From contig JBEKBH010000012.1 of NCBI GenBank assembly GCA_050015495.1, forward strand, positions 56,408 through 120,407: a stretch of 64,000 bases of DNA, given 5' to 3'. Under the pieces are notes generated by a model. It searched no databases. It saw only the letters and a program-made list of their open reading frames with translations, and was not told the origin of the DNA. Positions 36,922 to 46,082 of the stretch are shown piece by piece; within the stretch, counting starts at the first letter, position 1, and every line of letters begins with the position of its first letter. This DNA comes from Palsa-1439 sp050015495. GTDB lineage: Bacteria > Verrucomicrobiota > Verrucomicrobiia > Palsa-1439. Position numbers and translations under genes: made by a program.

Positions 36922-38151
36922 TCAGATGGCCGTGTCCATGATCTCGCCCGGAATCTTTTCCCCGGCGGCGATGGATTTTCCGCCGGCCAACCCCAGGATC
37001 AGTGTGACCAGGCTCGTGGCAGCGAACAAGCCGACACACGCCGGCCAGCCGCCGTTCAGCCAGAACCACGCGGGCAGGGCCGTGCCCACGCTGCCGCCGA
37101 TGTAATAGAAAGTCACGTACAAGCCCGCAGCGGAAGACCGGGCGCGGTCGGCCACCTGGCCGGTCAGCACCGTGGCCGACGCTTGTGAGACAAAGACACC
37201 GGAGGAAAACACCGCCAGCCCGGCGATGACCGCCGCCAGCGAGTGAACCAACGTCAACAACAGCCCGCCCAGGCTCATGCCCGCTGCCAGCAGCACGGTG
37301 CGGCGAAACCCGTGGCGGTCCTGGAATCGTCCCGCCAACGGTGTGACAATGCAGCCGAACAGGTAGACGAAAAAGACGCTGCCCAGCCCGGCGCTGGTCA
37401 ACAGGAACGGAGGGCGGGCGAGAAGAAAATTCGCATACGTGAACACGCCCACCAGCGAAAACAGGACAGCGAAGCCCATGGCGCAAATCATCAGCAGCCG
37501 CGGGTTTCGCAAATGTTCCCAGGTGTCGGTGAGGGACTTGAATACATGCGGGGCGGGCACGAAATGCGTGGCCAGCGGGAGCCACCGCCGCACGGCCAGC
37601 GCGCCCAGCAGATCCAGGACGCCGAGCACGAGAAACGCCGCATGCCAGTTCCCGTGCGCGGCGATGATGCCGGTGAGAAACCGTCCCAGAAACCCGCCGA
37701 AGACCGTTCCGGCGATATAGGCGGACATCACGGCGCCGGTGCGGCCGGCGAACTCTTCATTGATGTAGGCGATGATCACGGCGATGACGCCGGGGATGAA
37801 CAACCCTTGCAGGAAGCGCCAGAAAATGAGCGCGGGCAGGGTTTGCGCGGTGGCCGCCAACAGCGTTGGCACGGCCATCGCGAAGAGCGCGGGCACAATG
37901 ACTTTTTTCCGCCCGATGCTTTCCGCGAGCAGGCCCACGACCGGGGCCATGATGGCGACCGCCAGCGTGACGGCGCCCACGGTCAAACTGACCTGCACCT
38001 CGGTCGCATGAAAGAGGTTCTGAAAAAACGGCAGCAGCGGCTGTGTGCAATAGACATTCAGAAACGTGCAGGCGCCCGCGATCATCGCGGCAAAGATGGC
38101 AAACTCGAAGGGCGTTTCCGCCCGCGCCGCCGGATCTGTGGCCGAATTCAT
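36922..38151 (-). CDS. MFS transporter (YnfM-like exporter)
   Basis: The 409-residue protein has about 12 predicted TM helices and starts at ATG 38151. LLAESIGRKKVIVPALF between TM2 and TM3 is the MFS motif A region, and FWRFLQGLFIPGVIAVIIAY fits the drug:H+ antiporter subgroup resembling E. coli YnfM. Likely an inner-membrane exporter of unknown compound. Monocistronic. Confidence 0.85.
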   Translation of the reverse strand: MNSATDPAARAETPFEFAIFAAMIAGACTFLNVYCTQPLLPFFQNLFHATEVQVSLTVGAVTLAVAIMAPVVGLLAESIGRKKVIVPALFAMAVPTLLAATAQTLPALIFWRFLQGLFIPGVIAVIIAYINEEFAGRTGAVMSAYIAGTVFGGFLGRFLTGIIAAHGNWHAAFLVLGVLDLLGALAVRRWLPLATHFVPAPHVFKSLTDTWEHLRNPRLLMICAMGFAVLFSLVGVFTYANFLLARPPFLLTSAGLGSVFFVYLFGCIVTPLAGRFQDRHGFRRTVLLAAGMSLGGLLLTLVHSLAAVIAGLAVFSSGVFVSQASATVLTGQVADRARSSAAGLYVTFYYIGGSVGTALPAWFWLNGGWPACVGLFAATSLVTLILGLAGGKSIAAGEKIPGEIMDTAI

Positions 38152-38275
38152 GAGCGGACAGCATAGGCGCGAACCGGTCGGAAGGGAAAATCAAAACGGC
38201 CCGTGGAAGTGTGATTCTCCCAAGTGTCATCGTTGCTGGGGGACGTCGCCAAGGAGCCAACATTGGCTTCCGTCG

Positions 38276-39520
38276 CTACTTGAAGCTGATGGTGTACGGG
38301 CGGCCGTTCACTACGTAAGCCGATTGCAATTCGAAACCGTCATCGGTATCGGTGTAGACAAACGCCTGACCGGAGGCGGGGTCGGGAACCGTGGCGAGCG
38401 CCTCCGGTCCGTTCTGCGCGACCGCCAAGCCGGCCACCATCATCTGCTGCTCGATCTCAGCGCCCTGCACTCTGTCCATGACTCTGGCGATGCCCGCCTC
38501 GAACATCTTCGCAAATGGGTCGGATGCCACGAGGTCAGCGCAGTGCTGTTGCCACGTTTCATATTCATCTTCCGTCGAAGACTGCAACATTCCCGCCAGT
38601 TGCCGCTCGGAATCGGCGACCTGGGCCAGCATGGCCAGGGCGCTGGCCTGATCTACAGTCGGCACGTTCCCCTCATTCGGTTCGTTTAGCTTGGCGAGTT
38701 CCTCCGGCACTTTGTCCGGGGGCAGCGATGCCAGTTTCGCGGCCAAACGGTCGTTCATGTCAGCCTCCACATTCATCACATCACTCGGAGCGTCCTGGTA
38801 AGCCGGATCGCCCAGGGCGGCGGCCAATCGCTGGCCGTCCGTCCCCTGAAACAACCCGAGATTCTGCGAGACATACGACGACGTCATGTGATGCAGAGCG
38901 ACGTCCACCAGGTAGCCAATAAGCGCGCTGTGCGAGATCTGCTGGCCGAGTTGCAGGACCGACACGGCATCGTCGGTGGCGCCCGTCACGTCGTCCGACC
39001 GACAATGCGCGGCGTTCCAGACCGCCGCGCGGGCGATGTTTTTTGAAGCGTTCAGATAGGGCAACTGGGTTTCGAAGTTGATCGGGTCAACACCCCAATC
39101 ACAATTCGTCACCACCGTGGCTTGGTGCATCAGGTCACAAATCGGGCGGATCAGCTCGCAAAGTTCCGCTTCCGCCGACGCATCGGCGTTCGTCTGCCAA
39201 TCACGGAGGATGTCCTTTTGTTCCGGCGACAATTGATTGAACAAGTCGAATGCGCGCCGGTAGATTGCCGCCGCGTTCGTCGGAGCCAGGTTGTCGGCCG
39301 GGGCTGCCGTCGCCACATTCGTTGAAGCTCGATCCGACAGGGAACCTTCCTCTGGTTCAGGCGCGGGCGCGACAGGCTTCACGATTTCGACCATCGCGAG
39401 TCGTTGATCCCGGGGCGACGATTCCCGGCGGAACGCAAACCAAGCGAAGATCGCCAAGAGGCACAGGACAGCGACTCCACCCAAGACATATCGACTTATC
39501 CTGTCTGAAGACGCATTCAT
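38276..39520 (-). CDS. Hypothetical membrane-anchored protein
   Basis: The product has 414 residues from ATG 39520 (MNASSDRISRYVLGG). One N-terminal TM (about residues 10-28, VLGGVAVLCLLAIFAWFAF) is followed by a largely helical soluble region (AIYRRAFDLFNQLSPEQKDI, MNVEADMNDRLAAKLASL) and a small C-terminal beta-rich end (FVYTDTDDGFELQSAYVVNG). I do not recognise a domain. Codon use resembles the neighbours. Confidence 0.65.
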   Translation of the reverse strand: MNASSDRISRYVLGGVAVLCLLAIFAWFAFRRESSPRDQRLAMVEIVKPVAPAPEPEEGSLSDRASTNVATAAPADNLAPTNAAAIYRRAFDLFNQLSPEQKDILRDWQTNADASAEAELCELIRPICDLMHQATVVTNCDWGVDPINFETQLPYLNASKNIARAAVWNAAHCRSDDVTGATDDAVSVLQLGQQISHSALIGYLVDVALHHMTSSYVSQNLGLFQGTDGQRLAAALGDPAYQDAPSDVMNVEADMNDRLAAKLASLPPDKVPEELAKLNEPNEGNVPTVDQASALAMLAQVADSERQLAGMLQSSTEDEYETWQQHCADLVASDPFAKMFEAGIARVMDRVQGAEIEQQMMVAGLAVAQNGPEALATVPDPASGQAFVYTDTDDGFELQSAYVVNGRPYTISFK

Positions 39521-39750
39521 CCGAGGCCCGCGGCTGTTCGACCAGGTTCGCCGAGTCACTCGCGCTTCATCTTCTCGACCGCGCATTCGGCTGATCGGAG
39601 AACCTTTGCGTCGTGGCACACGTTCGGCCACCAGCAATAATTACACTCGGTAGAATGCCGGATGCGAGAAAAGGTTCATCCGTTCAGGGAAGAAGGTGGA
39701 GACTTGGCAATGGCCAGTTCGTCAACGGGCGAGGTGCTGAGCCTCTATCC

Positions 39751-40137
39751 TCACAACGCGAAGTCGTCAACGCCTTGTTGGCCGGCTGGGCCGATGGCAT
39801 TTGCCAGATACAGCTCTTCCATCAGTTCCTCGTAAACATGCGTGCGGAACGGCTCGCAGCACGTGAACACATCGAACGTGACGTCGTTGGCGTGGTTGCC
39901 CTCCACCATGACCCGGGCGTTCTTTTGATGGTGGGGACAACGCATCTGCAGTGCCTTGGTCTGGCACCGGTGCCTGATCTCCTCGATTACCTGTTCCGGA
40001 TTCCTTTCCAAGCGCGCTCTCTTGCTTCGCCACTCCACGTTCTGAATTCCTCCAGCATGGCCGGACAGGAGCCCCGGAGAGACAGCGGATTGCACAAGAT
40101 GGGCAAACGGCAAAACAGGCGATTTCGCAATTGCCAT
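39751..40137 (-). CDS. Small hypothetical protein with His/Cys segment
   Basis: The frame gives 128 residues from ATG 40137, but the first roughly 50 residues look non-conserved and the real start may be further in, near the ERNPEQVIEEI segment. The core MRCPHHQKNARVMVEGNHAN followed by DVTFDVFTCCEPFRTHVYEEL has the pattern of small uncharacterised proteins with a C-P-x-H and a CC pair. A metal site is possible. Function unknown; it stands alone between a membrane protein and the Mo-hydroxylase genes. Confidence 0.5.
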   Translation of the reverse strand: MAIAKSPVLPFAHLVQSAVSPGLLSGHAGGIQNVEWRSKRARLERNPEQVIEEIRHRCQTKALQMRCPHHQKNARVMVEGNHANDVTFDVFTCCEPFRTHVYEELMEELYLANAIGPAGQQGVDDFAL

Positions 40138-40364
40138 CGAACAACAGCCGTCAACTCGCTTGACAGCCCGTGCAACGGGCTATTTCGTAACAAATCGGCA
40201 ATCGGGAATCAAGGACAGAATCGAAGCGAGAACGATCTCGGACAGGCAGCCGATGAAGCGGGCGCCGTCCATTTCCCGCCGATCAGAACCGGCACTTCAC
40301 TCTGTTCCAGAACCGGGCCGCTCATGGTCTCGGTCGTTCTCGCCAACTGGCTCAATGCGTAACG

Positions 40365-42698
40365 CTATTTTCTTGCCAGAATCGCTGACAACACGCGTTC
40401 CGCCGTAAACGGTGCTTTCTTCATGCGAACACCGCACGCGTCGTAGATCGCGTTCGCGACAGCGGGCAGCGGGCCGTTGATGCCGATCTCGGCGATGCTT
40501 TTCGCGCCGAACGGACCGGTTGGTTCGTAGGTTTCGACGAGAATCGTGCGGATCTTCGGCGCGTCCACGGTTGTGAACAGCCGATAATCGAAAAAGCTCG
40601 GGTTGAGCATCCGTCCACGCTCGTCAAACATCATCTGCTCGCACAACGCGTAGCTCAGGCCGTTCATCGCCGCGCCTTCCATCTGGCCTTCGGCGAGTTT
40701 CGGATTGATGGCCACGCCGCAATCGACCGCGGCGACGTAATCAACCACGCGCACCTGGCCGGTTTCGGTGTCGACTTCGACTTCCGCGAAATGCGCGGCA
40801 AACGGTGGTGGCGAGACGTACGAAATGTGCGACGCTTCGCCGTCGATCTGGAATTGATTCTGGCCATAGAGCGAACGCTGGATGATGTTCGGGTACGGCA
40901 CTTCCTTGCCGTACCTGCTGACGACCTTTGCGTTCTCGCAACGCAGGTTCGCGACGTCGTCCTTCAGCATCTCGGCGGCGACCTTCAGGATCTTTTCCCG
41001 GCACGCTTCCGCGGCTTTCTTCACCGCACCACCCGAGACGTACGTCGTGCTCGACGCGTACGCGCCCTTGTCGAACGGCGTCATGTCGGTGTCGGACGAA
41101 TATGTGAGAATCTTGTCAACGCTGATTCCCAACACCTGCGCCGCGATCTGCGCCAGCACCGTGTCGCTGCCCGTGCCAAGGTCGGTCGCGCCCATCAACA
41201 AATTAAACGAGCCATCCTCGTTCATCTTGATGCGTGCCGACGCCATATCAATGCCGGCGATGCCCGAACCTTGCATCAGGCACGCCATGCCGACGCCGCG
41301 CTTGATCTTCGCGTTCGGATCACGCTTTTGGTACAGCCGATGTTTCTGGTTCCAGCCAATCGCCGCCGCGGCGCGGTCGATGCATTCGTCCAGCCCGCAA
41401 CTCTCAATCGGATTATCGTGTCCTTCCTTGCCCTCGCCGAGCGCAGCAAAGACCGGATTCGTTTCGCCCTTCTGGATGTGGTTCCGCTTGCGTAACGCAA
41501 TGGGATCGATCTTCAGTTTTTCCGCAATAATGTCCATCATCTGCTCGATGGCGAACGCGCCCTGCGTCGCGCCGTAGCCGCGGTACGCGCCCGTGATCGG
41601 CAAATTCGTGTACACCGAGTCGCCCCAGAACCGCACGTTCTTGCATCGATAGAACGGCAGCGTTTTGCTGCCGACGTTTGTCAGCAGCGTCAGCGAATGC
41701 GTCCCGTACCCACCCGTCCAACTCGTCACGCGCTGGTCGAGCGCGGTGAACGTGCCGTCGTTCTTCACGCCGATGGTCATCTTGACGATCGACGGATCGC
41801 GGGTGCGGCTGGCGATGAATTCCTCGCGGCGCGTGTACTCGATTTTCACGGGCCGGCGCGTGCGCACCGTGATCAGCGCGCACAAATCCTCCAATACGAT
41901 CTCCTGTTTCGCGCCGAATCCGCCGCCGATGCGGGGTTTGATGACACGGATCTGGTTGACGGGTATTTGCAGGCATTGCGCCACGATGCGGCGCGCGTGC
42001 CACGGCACCTGTGTCGCCGTGCGCAACACAATGCGATGGTTCTCGTCGAGATACCCGATGCACACATGCGGTTCGAGCGGACAATGCTGCGCGTATTGCG
42101 TCTCGAATTCCTCCGAGACGACAAAGTCCGCCTGCGTCAACCCTTCATCGACCTTCCCGATTTCGACGTCGTAATGCGCCGCGATGTTGTGTTTGCGGTC
42201 GTGAATGCCGTCGGCGTCAGGTTCATCGTGAATGATCGGTGCGCCGTTTTTCACCGCCTCGCGCACATCGAACACCGCCGGCAGGACTTCGTACTTCACA
42301 CGGATCAGCTTCAGTGCCTGCTCGGCTATCTCCGAGGTTTCGGCGGCGACGCAGGCTACGCGGTCGCCCACAAACCGCACTTTCGTGTCGAACATGAACG
42401 CGTCGTAAGGCGACGGTTCGGGATAGCCCTGTCCCGCCGTCGTATGCGGCACGCGCGGCACGTTCTTGTAGGTGAGCACGATGACGACACCGGGCAACTT
42501 CTCCGCCTCGGTCGTGTCGATGTCGAGTATGCGCGCATGGGCGTGCGGACTCCCCAGAATCTTCGCGTGCAGCATGTGCTTCAGGAAAATGTCGTCGGTG
42601 AATTTCGCTGTCCCCGTGACCAGCCCGATCCCGTCCACCCGCCACGGGCTCTTGCCGACGGACTTTTTCTCGAAGGGAAGTGTAGCCGGCTCTTTCAT
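40365..42698 (-). CDS. Molybdenum hydroxylase large subunit (xanthine dehydrogenase family)
   Basis: The 777-residue MoCo-binding subunit starts at ATG 42698. GGGFGAKQE and TGAYRGYGATQGAFAIEQMM are Mo-pterin loops. GAKSIAEIG near the C-terminus carries the catalytic Glu region. The AYRGYG loop resembles XDH/4-hydroxybenzoyl-CoA reductase-type enzymes more than CO dehydrogenase (AYRCSFR). It partners the FAD (44696-45565) and 2Fe-2S (44101-44586) subunits, from which it is separated by about 1.4 kb of unrelated genes. Substrate unknown. Confidence 0.93.
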   Translation of the reverse strand: MKEPATLPFEKKSVGKSPWRVDGIGLVTGTAKFTDDIFLKHMLHAKILGSPHAHARILDIDTTEAEKLPGVVIVLTYKNVPRVPHTTAGQGYPEPSPYDAFMFDTKVRFVGDRVACVAAETSEIAEQALKLIRVKYEVLPAVFDVREAVKNGAPIIHDEPDADGIHDRKHNIAAHYDVEIGKVDEGLTQADFVVSEEFETQYAQHCPLEPHVCIGYLDENHRIVLRTATQVPWHARRIVAQCLQIPVNQIRVIKPRIGGGFGAKQEIVLEDLCALITVRTRRPVKIEYTRREEFIASRTRDPSIVKMTIGVKNDGTFTALDQRVTSWTGGYGTHSLTLLTNVGSKTLPFYRCKNVRFWGDSVYTNLPITGAYRGYGATQGAFAIEQMMDIIAEKLKIDPIALRKRNHIQKGETNPVFAALGEGKEGHDNPIESCGLDECIDRAAAAIGWNQKHRLYQKRDPNAKIKRGVGMACLMQGSGIAGIDMASARIKMNEDGSFNLLMGATDLGTGSDTVLAQIAAQVLGISVDKILTYSSDTDMTPFDKGAYASSTTYVSGGAVKKAAEACREKILKVAAEMLKDDVANLRCENAKVVSRYGKEVPYPNIIQRSLYGQNQFQIDGEASHISYVSPPPFAAHFAEVEVDTETGQVRVVDYVAAVDCGVAINPKLAEGQMEGAAMNGLSYALCEQMMFDERGRMLNPSFFDYRLFTTVDAPKIRTILVETYEPTGPFGAKSIAEIGINGPLPAVANAIYDACGVRMKKAPFTAERVLSAILARK

Positions 42699-42709
42699 AG
42701 CTGCGCCCC

Positions 42710-43126
42710 TCAATGCTTTCCGTCCCGTAGCAGCTTCCATTTGTCGAGGAACGGCTTTGCATCTTCCCTACCGATGCTAAACCAAACGGCATTCTTGCTT
42801 CGATACGTATAAACCATGCCGGCTACCTTCTTGCTCGGAATGACGAAAAACTCCCGCGGGTCTTCGTCTCTAATATTGACGAGGACGTAAAAGTGCGATC
42901 TTGCTACCGTCTTCTTTGCATGCTTTGTCACCAACCAGTACGTGGCTTTCGTCACCTTTGTCTTGACTTGAATCGACCACGCTCGCTTGCACCTTGAGTC
43001 GGTCGCAAGAATATCGGCAGCTTGTGCACTCCGTGAAGTCGGAGAGGCAATGAATCCATGCCGAGCCAGTTCCGCAGCGACAAGGTACACGCCCCTCATT
43101 CCGGTAAGTTGGTTTTTCGAGGACAT
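42710..43126 (-). CDS. Putative PDDEXK-like protein
   Basis: The 138-residue protein starts at ATG 43126 (MSSKNQLTGMRGVYLVAAEL). The N-terminal helix with Glu in VAAELARHGF, the segment AADILATDSRC (Asp) and WSIQVKTK (Q-x-K) match the order E-D-QxK of restriction-endonuclease-like folds. Proteins of this look occur widely as orphan genes in mobile or accessory DNA. It is two bases from the 95-residue gene upstream and 11 bp before the Mo subunit gene. Local base composition is more AT-rich than the flanking operon. The nuclease role is inference. Confidence 0.6.
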   Translation of the reverse strand: MSSKNQLTGMRGVYLVAAELARHGFIASPTSRSAQAADILATDSRCKRAWSIQVKTKVTKATYWLVTKHAKKTVARSHFYVLVNIRDEDPREFFVIPSKKVAGMVYTYRSKNAVWFSIGREDAKPFLDKWKLLRDGKH

Positions 43127-43127
43127 A

Positions 43128-43415
43128 TCACGGAGCCTTCAAATACTTGTCAATTAGGGCGAGTGTATACGATGCATTCATTGTCAAGTGTATATAATTA
43201 CTGGGACGGAATGAACCACTCCGGTTAAACTCCTTGCAGACCCCCGCGAGCCATTTCATCTCATGAAGTCGTGGTTTGTTTGTTGAGGGAACGTATTCAA
43301 GGCCGTCGCCTGAGGTATGCGCACTAAATGGCCTCCGGCGTATGAGCGTTCTCAACCGCATGCCTTCTCTTTCACCAACAAACCTGATTAGCCTTTCTGG
43401 GGTGACCTTCTTCAT
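43128..43415 (-). CDS. Hypothetical partner of the PDDEXK-like gene
   Basis: This 95-residue basic protein starts at ATG 43415 behind a strong AGGAGGTGG. It contains GMRLRTLIRRRPFSAHTSGD and a C-terminal SNYIHLTMNASYTLALIDKY. I recognise no family. The two-base gap to the following nuclease-like gene implies co-translation, so it may be a specificity, antitoxin or immunity partner. Composition is AT-richer than surrounding genes. Confidence 0.6.
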   Translation of the reverse strand: MKKVTPERLIRFVGEREGMRLRTLIRRRPFSAHTSGDGLEYVPSTNKPRLHEMKWLAGVCKEFNRSGSFRPSNYIHLTMNASYTLALIDKYLKAP

Positions 43416-43577
43416 TTTAGACCCACCTCCTAGCCGTTGGCCGGTCGCGCCCTACCAGCGGCTTTCGCGCTCTGAAGTTTTGTTGCCATCATGTTCATGC
43501 TTCGCTCGCAGCCGCAAGCCTACCTCTCCTGCCCAATTGTTGGCGAGTGATTTTTGGCGCTTCGTAGTCGCGCGCGT

Positions 43578-43835
43578 TTACGGGAAACGCTTGTTGTATT
43601 CCTCGTGCGTGCCGATCCACTCCCACAGGAACACATCCCCGACGAAGTGTCCTACCGCCCGGTAATGGTCGCCCACCCGCGCCGACCATAGCGGGGAGCC
43701 AATCGGTTTGAATTTCAGGGAGGGATGAACCGGGTTTTGCTTCCAGAGGGCGAATTTCTTTCGGGCGAGCTCTTGAACAGAAGCTGGCAACTTCTGGTAA
43801 CACGTCCAAAAGTTGCGAGTGGCGTGGGAGGTCAC
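43578..43835 (-). CDS. RelE/ParE-family toxin
   Basis: The 85-residue product has the RelE/ParE fold pattern: FWTCYQKLPASVQELARKKF helices, then LKFKPIGSPLWSARVGDHYR (the conserved W-x-R-V-G-D-x-Y-R strand) and FLWEWIGTHEEYNKRFP. Family members cleave mRNA at the ribosome or poison gyrase. It starts at GTG 43835, whose GTGA overlaps the stop of the antitoxin gene. Located within the Mo-hydroxylase operon. Confidence 0.85.
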   Translation of the reverse strand: MTSHATRNFWTCYQKLPASVQELARKKFALWKQNPVHPSLKFKPIGSPLWSARVGDHYRAVGHFVGDVFLWEWIGTHEEYNKRFP

Positions 43836-44032
43836 GGGAACTCGGTCGTACGACCTTCCCGGTAGTCGGTCTCGGATTCCTTGATGAGCTTGTTGAACTT
43901 GCCGGCCGCCGCGTCACGTTTCATCTGCAAGTCCCACTCGTCATCGGCGGAGTGGTTCAACCACTGCATCAATTCCAAGCGATCTTCAAGGGACAGATGC
44001 TCAATCGCCTTCTTGATTTCGTTCACGCTCAC
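43832..44032 (-). CDS. Cognate antitoxin
   Basis: This 66-residue acidic protein directly upstream overlaps the toxin gene by four bases. The sequence VNEIKKAIEHLSLEDRLELM and a polar C-terminus resemble small antitoxins of RelE-type modules, where the C-terminal part neutralises the toxin and the N-terminal part dimerises or binds DNA. It starts at GTG 44032; an in-frame GTG at 44026 is possible. Confidence 0.75.
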   Translation of the reverse strand: MSVNEIKKAIEHLSLEDRLELMQWLNHSADDEWDLQMKRDAAAGKFNKLIKESETDYREGRTTEFP

Positions 44033-44100
44033 GCCAGTATCATAGTCGATTGGACGGACCGAGGCAACATCGGTTTACCGGGAAGCTGCCCGGAGCACCT

Positions 44101-44586
44101 TCACGCCGTCGCGCCTCCTTTGGCGTCGCGCATCTCTTGCGCGGCGGCGAGAACGGCGGCGATGGGCTTGACGTAGCCGGTGCAGCGGCAGATGACACCC
44201 GAGAGCGCTTCGCGGACATCGGCGTCCGTCGGGTTCGGGTTTTCGTCGAGCAATTCCTTGGCGGACAGGATCAGGCCGGGCGTGCAGAAGCCGCATTGCG
44301 CGCCGCCTTCGTCGAGGAACGCCTTTTGGAGCGGATGCAGCGTGCCGTCCTTGTTCGCCACGCCCTCGATCGTCTGGATTTTCTTGCCCTGGCAATGCGC
44401 GGCGAGCACAACGCAGGAGTTGACCGTCCGCCCGTCGAGCAGCACGGCGCAGATCCCGCAATCGCCGTTCGAGCAGCCGACTTTCACGCCCGAGTACCCT
44501 TCCCGCCGCAGCAGATCGAGCAGCGTGTCGGTGGGCTGGCAGATGAACTCCTTCGGTTCGTTGTTGATCGTCACGTGCAAATTCAT
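44101..44586 (-). CDS. Molybdenum hydroxylase 2Fe-2S subunit
   Basis: The 161-residue electron-transfer subunit starts at ATG 44586. The plant-ferredoxin-like cluster is GCSNGDCGICAVLLDGRTVN plus Cys; the second cluster is AQCGFCTPG with ICRCTGY. This is the standard small subunit of xanthine dehydrogenase/CO dehydrogenase-type enzymes. It follows the FAD subunit by 109 bp. A longer upstream reading overlapping that gene is rejected. Confidence 0.95.
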   Translation of the reverse strand: MNLHVTINNEPKEFICQPTDTLLDLLRREGYSGVKVGCSNGDCGICAVLLDGRTVNSCVVLAAHCQGKKIQTIEGVANKDGTLHPLQKAFLDEGGAQCGFCTPGLILSAKELLDENPNPTDADVREALSGVICRCTGYVKPIAAVLAAAQEMRDAKGGATA

Positions 44587-44695
44587 ACTCGTCTCCTTCG
44601 CGGAACTGAATTCGGCGGACCCAGCATCACCTTCTGGCCGCGCGATAGAAAAATCCGCCGTTCGATGCATTCGATCGGAATCACCGAAGACCCGC

Positions 44696-45565
44696 TCACA
44701 AAGTCCTTCCCTTCGCCAGTCGATAGGCTTCGGCAACGGCCCGACGCACCAACACGCCGCTGATCTGCTTGCGATATTGCGCGGTGCCACGAACGTCGGA
44801 CACGGGCTGGATCAACTCGCCTGCTTTGGCGCTCACCGATTCCACCAGCGCTGCATTGAGAATCTGACCGGACAATTCCTGTTCCAGCGCCGTCAATCGC
44901 ACCGGGGCGGGCAGTCCGCCGCCGATGGCGATGCGGATCTCGGCGCATTTGTTGCCGGTCATTTTCAAGACTGCGACCGCGTTCAAGATCGCCACGCTGT
45001 CGCCATCGGTCAGCGCGACGCGTTGCAACGATGCGCCAACGTCGCCACGTGGCAGTTTCGCGGAAAACTCGGCGGCGATTTCCTGATTGCCCAGAACATC
45101 GCGATTGTCCCTGGAGAAAAACTGCGCCAGCGGCGCCACGCGTTTGCTTTTGCCCAGCACTTTTACCTGCACGTCCAACGCAAATAATGCTGTCAACAAA
45201 TCGAAATACGCGGCGTACCCGAACAGGACATCCTGCAGGGTCGTCGTGTTGCGCTGGATTTTCGTCGAGTATGCCCGTGCCGCTTTCGGTAACAGACCGT
45301 GCAGCGCCTCGTTTAGTTCCTTCGAAGTGACCATCTGCTGGAACGTGGTCGTCCCGCCGATAGCCAGCTTCCGGCCCTCCACCTTCACGTAGTCGAGCCC
45401 GACTCCGGATACATCGACCAAACAGGTCGCCGCGCGTAATTTGCTGGCAATCAGGTGGAATGCGCCCGTAACGGGCACCGGGACCTGCTCGTCGTTCCTC
45501 CCCAGCTTCTTCAGCGCATCTCGCAGGGATGTGGCGTGATAGTATTCTTGAACGTTGGCGAACAT
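44696..45565 (-). CDS. Molybdenum hydroxylase FAD-binding subunit
   Basis: This 289-residue CoxM/XdhB-like protein starts at ATG 45565. LAIGGTTTFQQMVTSKEL and YSTKIQRNTTTLQDVLFGY correspond to the two FAD-binding motifs, although the usual G-G-N-I-x-N reads Q-R-N-T here. The C-terminal part has CAEIRIAIGGGLPAPVRLT. First gene of the minus-strand Mo-hydroxylase set. Confidence 0.88.
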   Translation of the reverse strand: MFANVQEYYHATSLRDALKKLGRNDEQVPVPVTGAFHLIASKLRAATCLVDVSGVGLDYVKVEGRKLAIGGTTTFQQMVTSKELNEALHGLLPKAARAYSTKIQRNTTTLQDVLFGYAAYFDLLTALFALDVQVKVLGKSKRVAPLAQFFSRDNRDVLGNQEIAAEFSAKLPRGDVGASLQRVALTDGDSVAILNAVAVLKMTGNKCAEIRIAIGGGLPAPVRLTALEQELSGQILNAALVESVSAKAGELIQPVSDVRGTAQYRKQISGVLVRRAVAEAYRLAKGRTL

Positions 45566-45634
45566 CGCCTTTTCCTGACGTTACGGGCGGAAGGTCCAAC
45601 AGGCATCAGCCTGCTCAATCCGGCCCAGACATTC

Positions 45635-45838
45635 TCAAATTGGCTCCGATGGCTTCTCGACCTTACGCCGATCATGATGGTGACAATAGACGCCAGAACC
45701 GAAACGTGCCGCAAACTCGCAACTGCCGGGGTGCTCCGTCAGGCAAGACGAGAAATTGAGGGTTTGCCCCAGATACATGGTCCGACAATTTTTTGGATCT
45801 GGAACAGGCCTTTGATAGCTGACCGTATCGTCGATCAT
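45635..45838 (-). CDS. Possible small Cys/His-rich protein
   Basis: The 67-residue frame contains CRTMYLGQTLNFSSCLTEHP then CEFAARFGSGVYCHHHDR, an ordered Cys/His spacing that looks like a small metal-binding protein. The start is unclear (M1 or the Met before YLGQTL) and an overlapping frame is also open, so a frameshifted or decayed gene is possible. The rest of the 45566-46082 spacer shows nothing convincing. Confidence 0.3.
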   Translation of the reverse strand: MIDDTVSYQRPVPDPKNCRTMYLGQTLNFSSCLTEHPGSCEFAARFGSGVYCHHHDRRKVEKPSEPI

Positions 45839-46082
45839 GTTCCCAAACTACCATTCCGTTCTCGGCAAATCGAGCCAAATCCCGCCCCCAGACCACCGGC
45901 CAAAAAGGGACACCGGACACTCATCTGCCGGGACCCTCTGCTCCTATTCTGGCTGCAGAGCAACGGAATTGGGCAACAGGACTGCGGCATAGAGAAGCCG
46001 CCGTATCAATGGGAAACAGAAGGAGTTCCTACGGGCGGCTCGCTGATGCGGTGGAAGTGACGCCGGTTCAGCGGGGTGGCGA

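Noticed and set aside
40160..40186. TTGACA with TATTTC as a plus-strand promoter
   Set aside because: Spacing is only 15 bp and no plus-strand gene follows; the next gene is on the minus strand.
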